A DNA stretch of 64,000 nt from Streptomyces chartreusis NRRL 3882 (GCF_900236475.1 NZ_LT963352.1:1302001-1366000), one strand, 5' to 3'; positions 53,266 to 62,035 are shown, numbered from the stretch's first letter. Program-made: numbers and translations. The notes: a model not told the origin generated them from the letters alone.

Positions 53266-54774
53266 TCACTGGGAGTCGGTGCCGTAGCGCTTGCGCACAC
53301 GGGACTTGAGGAGCTTCCCGGAGGCGGTGCGGGGCAGCTCGTCCGCCACCACGACCGACTTCGGGATCTTGTACTTGGCGAGGCGGCCGGCGAGCGACGC
53401 GAGCACCTCGTCGGGGTCGAGTGCGGCGCCTTCGCGGGGTACGACGACCGCGCGGGGCACCTCGCCCCACTTGTCGTCCGGCACCCCGATCACCGCGCAC
53501 TCGACGATGTCGGGGTGGGCGAGGAGCTGGTCCTCGATCTCGGCGGGGTAGACGTTCTCGCCACCGGAGATGATCATGTCCTTGATGCGGTCGACGATGT
53601 AGACGTAGCCGTCCTCGTCGATCTGGGCGGCGTCGCCGCTGCGGAACCAGCCGTCCGCGAAGGCCGCGGCCGTCTCCTCGGGCAGCCCCCAGTAGCCGGG
53701 CATGACGTGCGGCCCGCGCACCACGACCTCGCCCACTTCGCCGACGTCGACCGGCGCGAGGTCGGGCCGTACGACGCGTACGTCGCTGAAGAAGTGCGGC
53801 ACGCCCGCCGAACCCGCCTTGCCGACGGCGTGTTCGGCGTCCAGGAACAGCGTGCCGGGCGCGGCCTCGGTCATGCCGTAGCCCTGGAGGAAGGTCAGGC
53901 CGCGCCTCTGGTACGCCGCGATCAGCGGGGTGGGGACCGGGGAGCCGCCGCAGGTGAGGATGCGCAGCGACGACAGGTCGGCGTCCGGCCAGCGCGGGTG
54001 CCGGGCGACCTGGTCGAACATCGTGGGCACACCGAACATGAAGGTGATCCGGTGCCGTTCGATCAGGTCGAAGGTGGCGTCCGGGTCGAAGGCCTCGACC
54101 AGGACGCAGGTGCCGCCCTTCAGCAGGACCGGGAGCGTCAGCATGTTCAGGCCGGCGGTGTGGAAGAGCGGGGCGGAGACCAGGGCGCGTTCGTCGGCGA
54201 ACAGGTCGTGGTCGACGAGGACGTTGATCGCGTTCCACGTGAGGTTGCCGTGCGTGAGCATCGCGCCCTTGGGGCGGCCGGTCGTCCCCGAGGTGTACAT
54301 GATGATGCAGGTGTCGTCCGGGGCGACCGGTGTGTCGATGGGCTCCCCGGCGGCCGAGGCCAGCGCCTCCTCGTACTCGGCGCCCACTTCGACATAGGTA
54401 CGGACGTCCGTGCTGCCCGGCAGTCCCGCGACCAGCCCGGCGTGCGAGGGGCCGTAGACGAGGGCCTTGGCGCCGGAGTCGGCGAGCTGGTAGGCGATCT
54501 CGGGACCGGCCAGGCGGGTGTTGAGGGGGACGAAGACCGCGCCGAGCGTGCCGGCCGCGAACAGGGTCTCCAGATAGGAGGGGTGGTTCGGGCCGAGGTA
54601 GGCGATGCGGTCGCCGCGGCGAACACCCCTCTCGCGCAGGGCGTGGGCGAGGCGGGTGGTGCGCTCGTACAGGCCGGCGTAGGTGCGGGTGGTGTCGCCG
54701 TGGATCAGGGCGGTGCGGTGCGGGGTCTTGCGGGCCCGGCGTGCGGGCCATGACCCCAGTCCCTCGTTGCGCAT
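53266..54774 (-). CDS. Acyl-CoA synthetase / fatty-acid-CoA ligase
   Basis: This 502-residue adenylating enzyme has all the ANL motifs: the P-loop IIMYTSGTTGRPKGAMLTHG (about residues 157-176), LQGYGMTEAAPGT (A5), DGWFRSGDAAQIDEDGYVYI (A7), VDRIKDMIISGGENVYP (A8), and the catalytic lysine in PRTASGKLLKSRVRKRYG (A10). It activates a carboxylic acid as acyl-AMP and then forms the CoA thioester. Family members of this size act on medium-chain or aromatic acids. The product could be the effector of the PaaX repressor. It sits mid-operon between amidohydrolase and MaoC genes. Confidence 0.93.
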   Translation of the reverse strand: MRNEGLGSWPARRARKTPHRTALIHGDTTRTYAGLYERTTRLAHALRERGVRRGDRIAYLGPNHPSYLETLFAAGTLGAVFVPLNTRLAGPEIAYQLADSGAKALVYGPSHAGLVAGLPGSTDVRTYVEVGAEYEEALASAAGEPIDTPVAPDDTCIIMYTSGTTGRPKGAMLTHGNLTWNAINVLVDHDLFADERALVSAPLFHTAGLNMLTLPVLLKGGTCVLVEAFDPDATFDLIERHRITFMFGVPTMFDQVARHPRWPDADLSSLRILTCGGSPVPTPLIAAYQRRGLTFLQGYGMTEAAPGTLFLDAEHAVGKAGSAGVPHFFSDVRVVRPDLAPVDVGEVGEVVVRGPHVMPGYWGLPEETAAAFADGWFRSGDAAQIDEDGYVYIVDRIKDMIISGGENVYPAEIEDQLLAHPDIVECAVIGVPDDKWGEVPRAVVVPREGAALDPDEVLASLAGRLAKYKIPKSVVVADELPRTASGKLLKSRVRKRYGTDSQ

Positions 54775-54784
54775 GTCACGCCCC

Positions 54785-55672
54785 TTACGGTTTCGTCAGC
54801 CCGAGCAGGCGGGCGGCGTTCTCCTTGAGGATCTTCGGCCGGACCTCGTCCTTGATCGTCAGCTTGTCGAAGTCGGCGAGCCAGCGGTCGGGGGTGAGGA
54901 CGGGGAAGTCGGAGCCGAAGAGGACCTTGTCCTTCAGCAGCGTGTTCGCGTACTGCACGAGCTGCGGCGGGAAGTACTTCGGCGACCAGCCGGACAGGTC
55001 GATGTGCACGCCCGGCTTGTGCGTGGCGACGGCCAGGGCCTCGTCCTGCCAGGGGAACGACGGATGCGCCAGGATGATCTTCAGGTGCGGGAAGTCGGCG
55101 GCGACGTCGTCGACGTGCAGCGGGTTGGAGTACTTGAGCCTGATGCCGCCTCCGCCGGGCACGCCGGCTCCGATGCCGGTCTGGCCGGTGTGGAACAGGG
55201 CGATCGTGCCGGTCTCCTCGATCACCTCGTAGAGGTCGTACGCCACCGACCGGTCGTTGGGGAAGAAGCCCTGGATGCTGGGGTGGAACTTGAAGCCCTT
55301 CACCCCGTACTCCTCGACCAGGCGGCGGGCCTGCTTGACCCCCGCCTTGCCCCGGAAGGGGTCGATGGAGGCGAAGGGGATGAGGACGTCGGCGTTGGCG
55401 GCGGCGGCCTCGGCGACCTCCTCGTTGGGGACGGGCGGGGTGCCGGTGGCGGACTCGGCGTCGACCGTGAAGATCACGGCGGCCGTCTTCCGCTCGCGGT
55501 AGTACGCGGCGGTCTCCTCCAGGGTCGGCTTCCGCTTGCCCTCGACCTTGAAGTAGGCGGAGGAGGCGTCGTGCAGGTCGTCGTCCAGGGAGGAGTGGCC
55601 CTTGGAGGACACCTCCGCGTGGGTGTGGACGTCGATCGCGACGAGGTCGTCGACATTCATGGACAGGGCCAT
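54785..55672 (-). CDS. Amidohydrolase_2-family metal-dependent hydrolase/decarboxylase
   Basis: This 295-residue TIM-barrel protein has the metal motif DLVAIDVHTHAEVSS near the N-terminus, KGFKFHPSIQGFFPN, the metal His in IILAHPSFPWQDEAL and the Asp in DKVLFGSDFPVLTPDRW. The family (ACMS decarboxylase-like) includes decarboxylases and hydrolases of aromatic acids. Its ATG overlaps the SDR stop (ATGA), so the two are coupled. An ATG four codons later is an alternative start. The mix of ring-acid enzyme, ligase, hydratase and dehydrogenase suggests degradation of a cyclic or aromatic carboxylic acid. Confidence 0.88.
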   Translation of the reverse strand: MALSMNVDDLVAIDVHTHAEVSSKGHSSLDDDLHDASSAYFKVEGKRKPTLEETAAYYRERKTAAVIFTVDAESATGTPPVPNEEVAEAAAANADVLIPFASIDPFRGKAGVKQARRLVEEYGVKGFKFHPSIQGFFPNDRSVAYDLYEVIEETGTIALFHTGQTGIGAGVPGGGGIRLKYSNPLHVDDVAADFPHLKIILAHPSFPWQDEALAVATHKPGVHIDLSGWSPKYFPPQLVQYANTLLKDKVLFGSDFPVLTPDRWLADFDKLTIKDEVRPKILKENAARLLGLTKP

Positions 55673-56589
55673 CACGCCTCCGGGAACTTCGGTGCCGGGA
55701 TGCCGACCGACTGGAGCTCGGCACCGACCGAGGTGGGCCAGGCGTCCGCCAGGGTGCCGGGGGTCCAGCCGCCGTCGGCGTAGGCCGCCCTGATCTCCTG
55801 CGGATGCGACCAGAGTGCCACCTTGTCGCCGCCGATGCCGATGCACTGGCCGGTCACGCCGCGCGCTGCCTCGGAGGCCAGGAACGGGACCAGGGCGGCG
55901 CAGTCCTCGGGGGTGCCGAAGCCCTCGCCCTTGCGCAGGAAGTCCGGGAGCGGCTCACCGTTCTTCATGGCCTCGATGTACGGGGCGAAGGCGGGGATCG
56001 TCTCGGTCATGGCGGTCGCGGCGACCGGCACGATCGCGTTGACGGTGATGTTCGCGCGGCCCAGCTCCATCGACCAGGTACGGGCCATCGCCGCGATGCC
56101 GGCCTTGGCGGCGGCGTAGTTCGTCTGGCCGAAGTTGCCGCGCTGCCCGGCCGGGGAGCCGACCAGGATCAGCGAGCCGCCCTCGCCCTGCTCGCGCATC
56201 CGGACGGCGGCGGCGCGGGCGCAGGTGAAGGTGCCCTTGAGGTGGGTGGTGATCACAGCGTCGAAGTCGTCGTCGGTCATCTTCCACAGCACCTTGTCGC
56301 GGAGGATGCCCGCGTTGGTGACGAGGACGTCCAGCCGGCCGAACTCCTCGGCCGCGCGGTTCACCAGCCGATCCGCCGCCTCGGTGGTACCGACCGGGAC
56401 CACCTCCGCCACGGCCTTTCCGCCCGCCTCGGTGATGGACTTCACGGCCGCCTCGGCCACGGCCTCGTCGACGTCGTTGACCACCACGGACGCTCCGTGG
56501 GCGGCCAGAGCATGCGCGTAGGCGAGGCCGAGGCCCCGGCCGCTGCCGGTGACGACGGCGACCTTGCCGGAGAGATCGATGCTGGGCAC
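55672..56589 (-). CDS. Short-chain dehydrogenase/reductase (3-hydroxyacyl-CoA type)
   Basis: This 305-residue enzyme has the nucleotide loop VAVVTGSGRGLGLAYAHALA (residues 10-29), LVTNAGILRDKVLWKM (~88-103), and the catalytic region SPAGQRGNFGQTNYAAAKAG with the Tyr-x-x-x-Lys pair. The C-terminal extension (~50 residues beyond a minimal SDR) matches peroxisomal multifunctional-enzyme-like dehydrogenases, which work with MaoC hydratases. It is the first gene of the leftward operon. Between it and the divergent MarR gene lie two palindromes, so it is probably MarR-controlled. Confidence 0.93.
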   Translation of the reverse strand: MPSIDLSGKVAVVTGSGRGLGLAYAHALAAHGASVVVNDVDEAVAEAAVKSITEAGGKAVAEVVPVGTTEAADRLVNRAAEEFGRLDVLVTNAGILRDKVLWKMTDDDFDAVITTHLKGTFTCARAAAVRMREQGEGGSLILVGSPAGQRGNFGQTNYAAAKAGIAAMARTWSMELGRANITVNAIVPVAATAMTETIPAFAPYIEAMKNGEPLPDFLRKGEGFGTPEDCAALVPFLASEAARGVTGQCIGIGGDKVALWSHPQEIRAAYADGGWTPGTLADAWPTSVGAELQSVGIPAPKFPEA

Positions 56590-56615
56590 GGGTGGGTCCC
56601 TTCACACGGGTTCGA

Positions 56616-56655
56616 CTTCGAGATCGAAGCTAAGAGCAATAATTGTTGACGTCAA
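56616..56655. promoter_or_regulatory. Twin palindromes in the divergent SDR/marR promoter region
   Basis: CTTCGA-GA-TCGAAG (56616-56629) and TTGACGTCAA (56646-56655, inside AATTGTTGACGTCAATAGTT) are both inverted repeats. The region is AT-rich. MarR dimers typically bind such sites, so this is a candidate operator controlling both directions. Confidence 0.6.
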
Positions 56656-56675
56656 TAGTTGTTGGTGACCTACGT

Positions 56676-57203
56676 GTGCGAGATGCTGGAATCTCTCCAG
56701 GAAGCACCGAGCACAGGGAGCCCGCCATCACACGCCAGAACCTCACCCCGAAGCCCATCGACGCCCACGAGCCGTGGATGCGCGGGCTGCACGCCGACAC
56801 GGGCTACCTGCTGTACCGCCTGGGCCTGCGCTCGGGACAGCTCTTCAACGCCTGCCTCCAGGAGTCGGGCCTGCGCCTGCGCCACTACGCGGTACTGCGC
56901 TTCCTCGCCACCTCCGACGGCGCCCTCCAGCGCGAGCTGAGCACCCGGCTCGGCTACGACCCGAGCGCGATCGTCGGCCTGGTCGACGACCTGGAGAAGC
57001 AGGGCTTCGCCGAGCGTCGCCCCTCCCCCGACGACCGCCGCAGCCGGATCGTCGTACTGACCGACCGGGGCCGCGCGTTCCTGCGTGACACCGACGAGGC
57101 CGGCCAGCGGGTGACGAACGAGCTCCTGGGCCCGCTGGACCCGGCCGAGCGGGACGCGCTGCACGCGCTGCTGCTGCGGATCGCCGAGGACGGCCTCAAC
57201 TGA
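56676..57203 (+). CDS. MarR-family transcriptional regulator
   Basis: The protein has a MarR winged helix: LRLRHYAVLRFLATSDGALQ, LSTRLGYDPSAIVGLVDDLE and the wing AERRPSPDDRRSRIVVLTDR. The start is uncertain. The GTG given has weak ribosome-site support. A much better purine site (AGGGAG) precedes an in-frame ATC at 56727, which would begin ITRQNLTPKPIDAHEPWMRG. An ATG at 56775 would give 142 residues, enough for the fold. The gene is divergent from the SDR/CoA operon and is followed by a transporter with its own promoter. A phenolic or acyl-CoA ligand is likely but not proven. Confidence 0.85.
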   Translation: MRDAGISPGSTEHREPAITRQNLTPKPIDAHEPWMRGLHADTGYLLYRLGLRSGQLFNACLQESGLRLRHYAVLRFLATSDGALQRELSTRLGYDPSAIVGLVDDLEKQGFAERRPSPDDRRSRIVVLTDRGRAFLRDTDEAGQRVTNELLGPLDPAERDALHALLLRIAEDGLN

Positions 57204-57217
57204 TGTTGTGCAAATGA

Positions 57218-57246
57218 TTGACGGCTGCACGCTGGCTGCATAACTT
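57218..57246 (+). promoter_or_regulatory. Probable sigma-70-type promoter of the MHS transporter
   Basis: TTGACG (57218-57223), a 17-base spacer and TAACTT (57241-57246) make a good vegetative promoter. The start codon is 37 bases after the -10 box. The spacer carries GGCTGCACGCTGGCTGCA, a near-direct repeat that could bind a regulator. Confidence 0.65.
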
Positions 57247-57282
57247 CATCGGCCAACCGAGACCCGTCCCCAGGGAGCTCCC

Positions 57283-58632
57283 GTGCAGCCATCCCCGTCC
57301 GCCGCTCAACCCGCCCCCGGTCCCCGGCAGTTGCGCCGCGTGGCCGTCTCCGGCCTGCTCGGTACGACCGTCGAGTTCTACGACTTCCTCGTCTACGGCA
57401 CGGTCGCCGCGCTCGTCTTCGGCGACCTGTTCTTCCCCCGGGCCGACCCCGCGGTCGGCACCATCGCGGCGTTCGGCACCTTCGCCGCGGGCTATCTCGC
57501 CCGCCCGCTCGGCGGCATCGTCTTCGGCCACTTCGGCGACCGGATCGGCCGCAAGTCGATGATGCTGCTGACCATGGTCCTGATGGGCACGGGCAGCTTC
57601 CTCATCGGCCTGCTGCCGACGTACGACGCGATCGGCGTCTGGGCCCCGGTGCTGCTGGTCGCCCTGCGCGTGGTGCAGGGCATCGCGATCGGCGGCGAGT
57701 GGGGCGGTGCGATGCTGATGGTCGTCGAGCACGCCGATCGGACGCAGGGTTCCCGGCGCGGCCTGTGGTCCAGCTTCACCCAGCTCGGCGCCCCGCTCGG
57801 TTCCGTGCTGTCGGCCGGTGTGGTCACGCTCGTCGCCGGCCTGCCCGACGACGAGTTCCGCTCCTGGGGCTGGCGGGTGCCGTTCCTGCTGAGCATCGTG
57901 CTGCTGGCCGTCGGGCTGTTCGTCCGCCTCAAGGTCGCCGAGAGCCCGCTGTTCGCCCAGGTCAAGCGGGAACCGGTGGACAAGCCGCCGATCGTGGAGG
58001 TGCTGCGCCGCCCGAAGCCCGTGCTGCTGGCCGCGTGCGTCGGCATCGGCGCGTTCACCACGCAGTCGCTGCTGACGAGCTTCATGATCTCCTACGCCGT
58101 CGACCAGGGGTACACCCGCCCGCAGGTGCTGACCGCCGTGACCGTCGCCTCCTGCGTGGCCCTCGCCGTCCTGCCCGCCGCGTCCGCGCTGTCGGACCGG
58201 GTCGGCCGCCGACCGGTCGTGCTCGCCGGAGCGGTCGCCTCGGCCGCACTCGCCTTCCCCGTGCTGGCGCTCGTCGACTCCGGCTCGCCCGGGCTGCTGA
58301 TCCTCGCCCTCGCCCTCGGGCACGGTGTCGCCCAGTCGACGATGTACGGACCGCTCGGCGCCCTGCTCACCGAGATGTTCGGCACCCGCGTCCGCTACAC
58401 CGGCGCCTCCCTCGGCTACCAGGCGGCCACCCTGGTCGGCGCCGGGTTCTCCCCGCTGATCGCCGGCAGCCTCCTCGCCTCGTACGGGGGCGGGAGCACG
58501 CCCGTCTCGCTGCTGCTGTGCGCGGGCGCGGCGATCACCGCCGTCACCGTGTGGCGACTGCGCGAGACGCACACCGACGCCCTGGACTCCCCCGTCCCCA
58601 CCACCCCCACCCTGGAAGGGACCCCGCGTTGA
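57283..58632 (+). CDS. MFS transporter, MHS family
   Basis: This 449-residue protein has twelve predicted helices, VSGLLGTTVEFYDFLVYGTV at the start, the loop FGHFGDRIGRKSMMLL and a second DRVGRRPVVLAG loop in the C-terminal half. The TVEFYDF motif marks the metabolite:H+ symporter family, with aromatic acids, shikimate and dicarboxylates as known substrates. It is distinct from the MHS gene at 5.3 kb. The GTG follows GGGAGC. Its stop overlaps the next gene by four bases (TTGA), so transporter and secreted hydrolase are co-translated, which suggests uptake of a product that the hydrolase releases. Confidence 0.9.
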   Translation: MQPSPSAAQPAPGPRQLRRVAVSGLLGTTVEFYDFLVYGTVAALVFGDLFFPRADPAVGTIAAFGTFAAGYLARPLGGIVFGHFGDRIGRKSMMLLTMVLMGTGSFLIGLLPTYDAIGVWAPVLLVALRVVQGIAIGGEWGGAMLMVVEHADRTQGSRRGLWSSFTQLGAPLGSVLSAGVVTLVAGLPDDEFRSWGWRVPFLLSIVLLAVGLFVRLKVAESPLFAQVKREPVDKPPIVEVLRRPKPVLLAACVGIGAFTTQSLLTSFMISYAVDQGYTRPQVLTAVTVASCVALAVLPAASALSDRVGRRPVVLAGAVASAALAFPVLALVDSGSPGLLILALALGHGVAQSTMYGPLGALLTEMFGTRVRYTGASLGYQAATLVGAGFSPLIAGSLLASYGGGSTPVSLLLCAGAAITAVTVWRLRETHTDALDSPVPTTPTLEGTPR

Positions 58633-59996
58633 GGATCCGCCTCGCTCTACTGACCGCCTGCCTGTCCCTGGCGACCGCGCTGCCCGCGCAGGCCGCCGCC
58701 ACGGGCACCCACCTGGAGGGCCGGCTCCCCTCCGGCGCCGCGTACGTGATGGACGTGCCCGCGTCCTGGAACGGCACGGTGTTGCTGTACAGCCACGGCT
58801 ACACCCCGGCCGGAGCCCCCAACCCGGCCCAGAACACCCCGGGTGCGGCCGCCCGCGACAAGCTGCTGGCCGAGGGCTACGCCCTGATCGGCTCCTCGTA
58901 CGCGACGAACGGCTGGGCCGTCACCGAGGCGGTGCCCGACCAGCTCGCCACACTGGACCTGTTCACCGAGAAGTTCGGGGCGGCCCGGCGGACCCTCGCC
59001 TGGGGCACGTCGTACGGCGGTTTCGTCACCACGATGCTCGCCGAGCGGCACGCCGGCCGGTTCGACGGTTCGCTGTCCATGTGCGGGCTGGTGCAGGGCG
59101 GCGTCGCCAACTGGAACAGCACCCTGGACCCGGTGTTCGCGCTGCGCACCCTCCTCGCGCCGGACTCCGGAATCCGGCTTACGGACTTCGCCGGCCAGGC
59201 GGAGGCGGTCGCCGCCGGTAAGGCGCTCACCACGAAGGTCGACGCCGCCCAGAAGACCCCCGAGGGCCGGGCCCGGATCGCCCTCGCCGCCGCCCTGCAC
59301 AACATCCCCGGCTACAACGACGCCTCGCAGACCGAGCCGGGCCCCACGGACTGGCAGACCCGGCAGGCCAACCAGTACTCCGCCGTCCGGGGCCTGCTCC
59401 AGATGCCCGCGTTCAGCTGGCGGCAGGAGGCCGAGAGCCGGGCGGGCGGCAACCCGTCGTGGAACACCGGTGTCGACTACACCGCCATGCTCGCCCGGTC
59501 CCCGTTGTACAAAGAGGTGACCGAGCTCTACAAGGAGGCGGGACTGTCCTTGCGTACCGACCTCTCGGCCCTGGGCCGGGCACCCCGGATCTCCGCCGAT
59601 CAGCCGGCCGTGCGGTGGATGCGGAACACCAGCGTGCTCTCCGGCCGGCTCGCCGATCCCCAGCTGAACATCCACACGACCGGTGACGCGCTGATACCGG
59701 TGCAGGCGGAGAGCGCCTACCGGCGGGCGGCCACCGCGGCCGGCTCCGGGCCGCTGTTCCGGCAGGCCTACGTCGACGGCCCCGGCCACTGCACGTTCAC
59801 CCCCGGCGAGACGCTGGCCGCCCTGCACGCCCTGGAACACCGCCTGGACACGGGCCGCTGGGACACCTCGCCCGGCGCCCTCAACTCCCGTGCGGCAGCG
59901 GAGGATCCGACGACGGAGCCCCGCTACGTACCGTACCGGCCGGCCGCCTACCCCCGTCCCTACGACCTCGCCCACCCGGGAGACACCCGGCCATGA
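58629..59996 (+). CDS. Secreted alpha/beta hydrolase (esterase-like)
   Basis: This 455-residue protein starts at a TTG inside the transporter stop. It has a Sec signal peptide (RIRLALLTACLSLATALPAQ, cleavage after AQAAA). The mature enzyme shows a hydrolase fold: the oxyanion strand GTVLLYSHGYTPAG, the nucleophile elbow LAWGTSYGGFVTTML with Ser in GxSxG, a late acid in IHTTGDALIPVQ and a His in YVDGPGHCTFTPGE. It probably releases an acid or alcohol from a plant or polymer ester outside the cell, to be taken up by the coupled transporter. A tannase/feruloyl-esterase-like role is a guess. Confidence 0.85.
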   Translation: MRIRLALLTACLSLATALPAQAAATGTHLEGRLPSGAAYVMDVPASWNGTVLLYSHGYTPAGAPNPAQNTPGAAARDKLLAEGYALIGSSYATNGWAVTEAVPDQLATLDLFTEKFGAARRTLAWGTSYGGFVTTMLAERHAGRFDGSLSMCGLVQGGVANWNSTLDPVFALRTLLAPDSGIRLTDFAGQAEAVAAGKALTTKVDAAQKTPEGRARIALAAALHNIPGYNDASQTEPGPTDWQTRQANQYSAVRGLLQMPAFSWRQEAESRAGGNPSWNTGVDYTAMLARSPLYKEVTELYKEAGLSLRTDLSALGRAPRISADQPAVRWMRNTSVLSGRLADPQLNIHTTGDALIPVQAESAYRRAATAAGSGPLFRQAYVDGPGHCTFTPGETLAALHALEHRLDTGRWDTSPGALNSRAAAEDPTTEPRYVPYRPAAYPRPYDLAHPGDTRP

Positions 59997-60784
59997 CCGC
60001 TCTGCCCCGAGTCCTCGGCTCCGCTCGCACGGGGGGCGCCCCCACCGCGACCGACCGGCTGCTGGCCGTGCTCGCGGCCTTCGACCACGAGCACCCGGCC
60101 CTGTGCCTGACGGACATCAGCCGGCGGGCCGGGCTGAGCCTGACCACCGCCCACCGGCTGGTGGGCGCGCTCACCGAGTGGGGCGCACTGGAACGGGACG
60201 AGTCCGGCGTCTACCACGTCGGGCTCCGACTGTGGGAGATCGCCGCACTGGCACCGCGCGGCCTCGCCCTGCGGCAGATCGCGCTGCCGTACCTGGAGGA
60301 CCTGTACGAGGCGACGCACGAGAACGTGCAGCTGGCGGTGCGGGACGGCTCGGACGTCGTCTACATCGAGTGGCTGTCGGGGCGTTCGGCGGTCGGCGTG
60401 CACATCCGCGTCGGCGCGCGGTGGCCGCTGCACGCCACCGGGGTCGGGCTCGCCCTGCTGGCCCACGAGGACCCGGGGTTCCAGGAGGAGTACTGCGCGG
60501 GCGCACTCGCGTCCTTCACGCCGTACACGATCACCGATCCGGCGCGGCTGCGGCGTGAGCTCGCCGAAGTGCGCCGGACCGGGGTGGCGGTGAGCGACCG
60601 TCAGGTCACGGAGGACGCACTGTCGGTGGCGGCGCCGGTGCGCACGGCGGACGGCTCGGTGGGCGCCGCCGTGTCCATCGTGGTGCCGCACGCCGACGCC
60701 CAGGTGCCGGTGCTGGCCCCGGCGGTACGGGTGGCGGCGCGCGGGATCTCCCGGGCCCTGGGGTGGCAGCCGGAGCGGGCCTGA
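59993..60784 (+). CDS. IclR-family transcriptional regulator
   Basis: This 263-residue regulator has the N-terminal IclR winged helix (RLLAVLAAFDHEHPALCLTD, ISRRAGLSLTTAHRLVGALT). The C-terminal GAF-like effector domain has SAVGVHIRVGARWPLHATGV and GAAVSIVVPHADAQ. Members sense aromatic acids and often activate or repress the operon that includes them. The ATG lies within the hydrolase stop, so it is co-expressed with the transporter and hydrolase. Together with the nearby MarR and PaaX proteins it suggests layered control of one catabolic area. Confidence 0.92.
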   Translation: MTALPRVLGSARTGGAPTATDRLLAVLAAFDHEHPALCLTDISRRAGLSLTTAHRLVGALTEWGALERDESGVYHVGLRLWEIAALAPRGLALRQIALPYLEDLYEATHENVQLAVRDGSDVVYIEWLSGRSAVGVHIRVGARWPLHATGVGLALLAHEDPGFQEEYCAGALASFTPYTITDPARLRRELAEVRRTGVAVSDRQVTEDALSVAAPVRTADGSVGAAVSIVVPHADAQVPVLAPAVRVAARGISRALGWQPERA

Positions 60785-60860
60785 ACCGGCGCGTTCGGCA
60801 GGTGTCCGGCATCGGCCTTCCGGTCCGCCTGTGACCTGGGACCCCTGCTATGGTGCGCCG

Positions 60861-61295
60861 ATGTCATCGATCAGGCAGTTCCAGGTCACCTTCGACTGCG
60901 CAGAACCCGCGCGCCTCGCCGGTTTCTGGTGCGAGGTGTTGGGGTATGTCGTGCCGCCGGTCCCGGAGGGGTTTGCCACTTGGGAGGACTACCATCGCTC
61001 GCTGCCGCCTGAGGATCAGGTCATCTACTTCGCGTGCAGTGATCCCACGGGTGTGGGCCCGCGTCTGCTCTTCCAGCGCGTACCCGAAGGGAAGATCGTC
61101 AAGAATCGGGTGCATCTCGACGTGCGGGTCGGCACCGGACTCGTGGGGGAAGAGCGACTCGCCACACTGGAGGCCGAATGCGCACGACTGGTCGCGCTCG
61201 GTGCGGCACACGTACAAACGCTGCTTGCCGATGACGACAACGAGTCGTGCATCCTGATGCAGGACATCGAGGGCAACGAGTTCTGTCTCGACTGA
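60861..61295 (+). CDS. VOC-superfamily (glyoxalase-like) protein
   Basis: This 144-residue protein has the vicinal-oxygen-chelate fold pattern: QFQVTFDCAEPARLAGFWCE at the start, RLLFQRVPEGKIVKNRVHLD in the middle and QDIEGNEFCLD at the end. The PEGK.VKNRVHLD phrase marks a subfamily abundant in actinobacteria, whose enzymatic role is unclear. The start is the second ATG of the frame, which places the first strand at the N-terminus. It converges on a paralogue on the other strand and has a more average GC content than its neighbours. Confidence 0.85.
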   Translation: MSSIRQFQVTFDCAEPARLAGFWCEVLGYVVPPVPEGFATWEDYHRSLPPEDQVIYFACSDPTGVGPRLLFQRVPEGKIVKNRVHLDVRVGTGLVGEERLATLEAECARLVALGAAHVQTLLADDDNESCILMQDIEGNEFCLD

Positions 61296-61333
61296 GCATC
61301 CTCGGCGACGGCGAGACCACGTGCGGGACACCC

Positions 61334-61789
61334 CTAGGCCACGCAGAATTCATTGCCCTCCGGGTCGCGCAGCACGACGCCGTAGTAGTCCATCTCCGGC
61401 TCGTCCATGACCCGCAGCACCGTCGCGCCGGCCACGGTCAGCCGGTCCACCTTCGCCGTGACTCTCCGGGTGCGCTCCGGCAGGGGAACGCCTCTGCCGC
61501 CGCCGACCTTCAGGTCGAGGTGCACCCGGTTCTTGACGGTCTTGCCCTCCGGCACCTGCTGGAACCAGACGCGGGGCCCCTGCCCCTCCGGGTCGACGAT
61601 CGACTCGGGGAGCTCCCCCGCCCCCGCGGGCAGTTCCTCCGCGGGCACCCCCATGTCCTGCCAGTAGGCCCGCCAGGTGGGGTGCCCGCCGGGGGGCGGT
61701 TCGGGCACGTATCCGAGGGCCTCGGTCCAGAAGGTCACGAGTCTCGCCGGGTCGGCGCAGTCGATGGTCAGTTGCAAGGTGACATCCAT
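61334..61789 (-). CDS. VOC-superfamily (glyoxalase-like) protein, paralogue
   Basis: This 151-residue protein shares the layout of the convergent gene: LQLTIDCADPARLVTFWTEA, VWFQQVPEGKTVKNRVHLDL and VLRDPEGNEFCVA. The shared motifs show common descent, though the central loop differs (HPTWRAYWQDMGVPAEELPA). The ATG is the only reasonable start before the first strand; the open frame upstream is a GC artefact. The function is unknown, and such proteins may confer resistance or handle small electrophiles. Confidence 0.88.
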   Translation of the reverse strand: MDVTLQLTIDCADPARLVTFWTEALGYVPEPPPGGHPTWRAYWQDMGVPAEELPAGAGELPESIVDPEGQGPRVWFQQVPEGKTVKNRVHLDLKVGGGRGVPLPERTRRVTAKVDRLTVAGATVLRVMDEPEMDYYGVVLRDPEGNEFCVA

Positions 61790-61986
61790 ACGGTGAGCAT
61801 GGCAGCAGGGTCTGACAACGGCTGGCCTGGAGGCAGCCGCGACGGCCACCCGGATGCCCCGCTCGAATGCCCTCAACACCCCCGGTCGCAGAGCCCGTTC
61901 AGGACCTGCACTCATCGGCCGCGCCGCACTTTTCCCGGCTTTACCTCTTGACGACGCGGGTGGCGTGGAGCACATTGACGGCACTT

Positions 61987-62000
61987 TGAGAGCGCTCTCA
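61987..62000. promoter_or_regulatory. Perfect LacI-type operator upstream of GH16 glucanase
   Basis: TGAGAGCGCTCTCA is a perfect 14-base palindrome with the GCGC-type centre of Streptomyces sugar LacI repressor sites such as CebR boxes. It starts 36 bases before the gene, just beyond a TTGACG (61975-61980), so binding would block transcription. No LacI-family gene lies in this window. Confidence 0.75.
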
Positions 62001-62035
62001 CACTCCCCGCACCCGTACCCGAGAGGCATCCCCAC

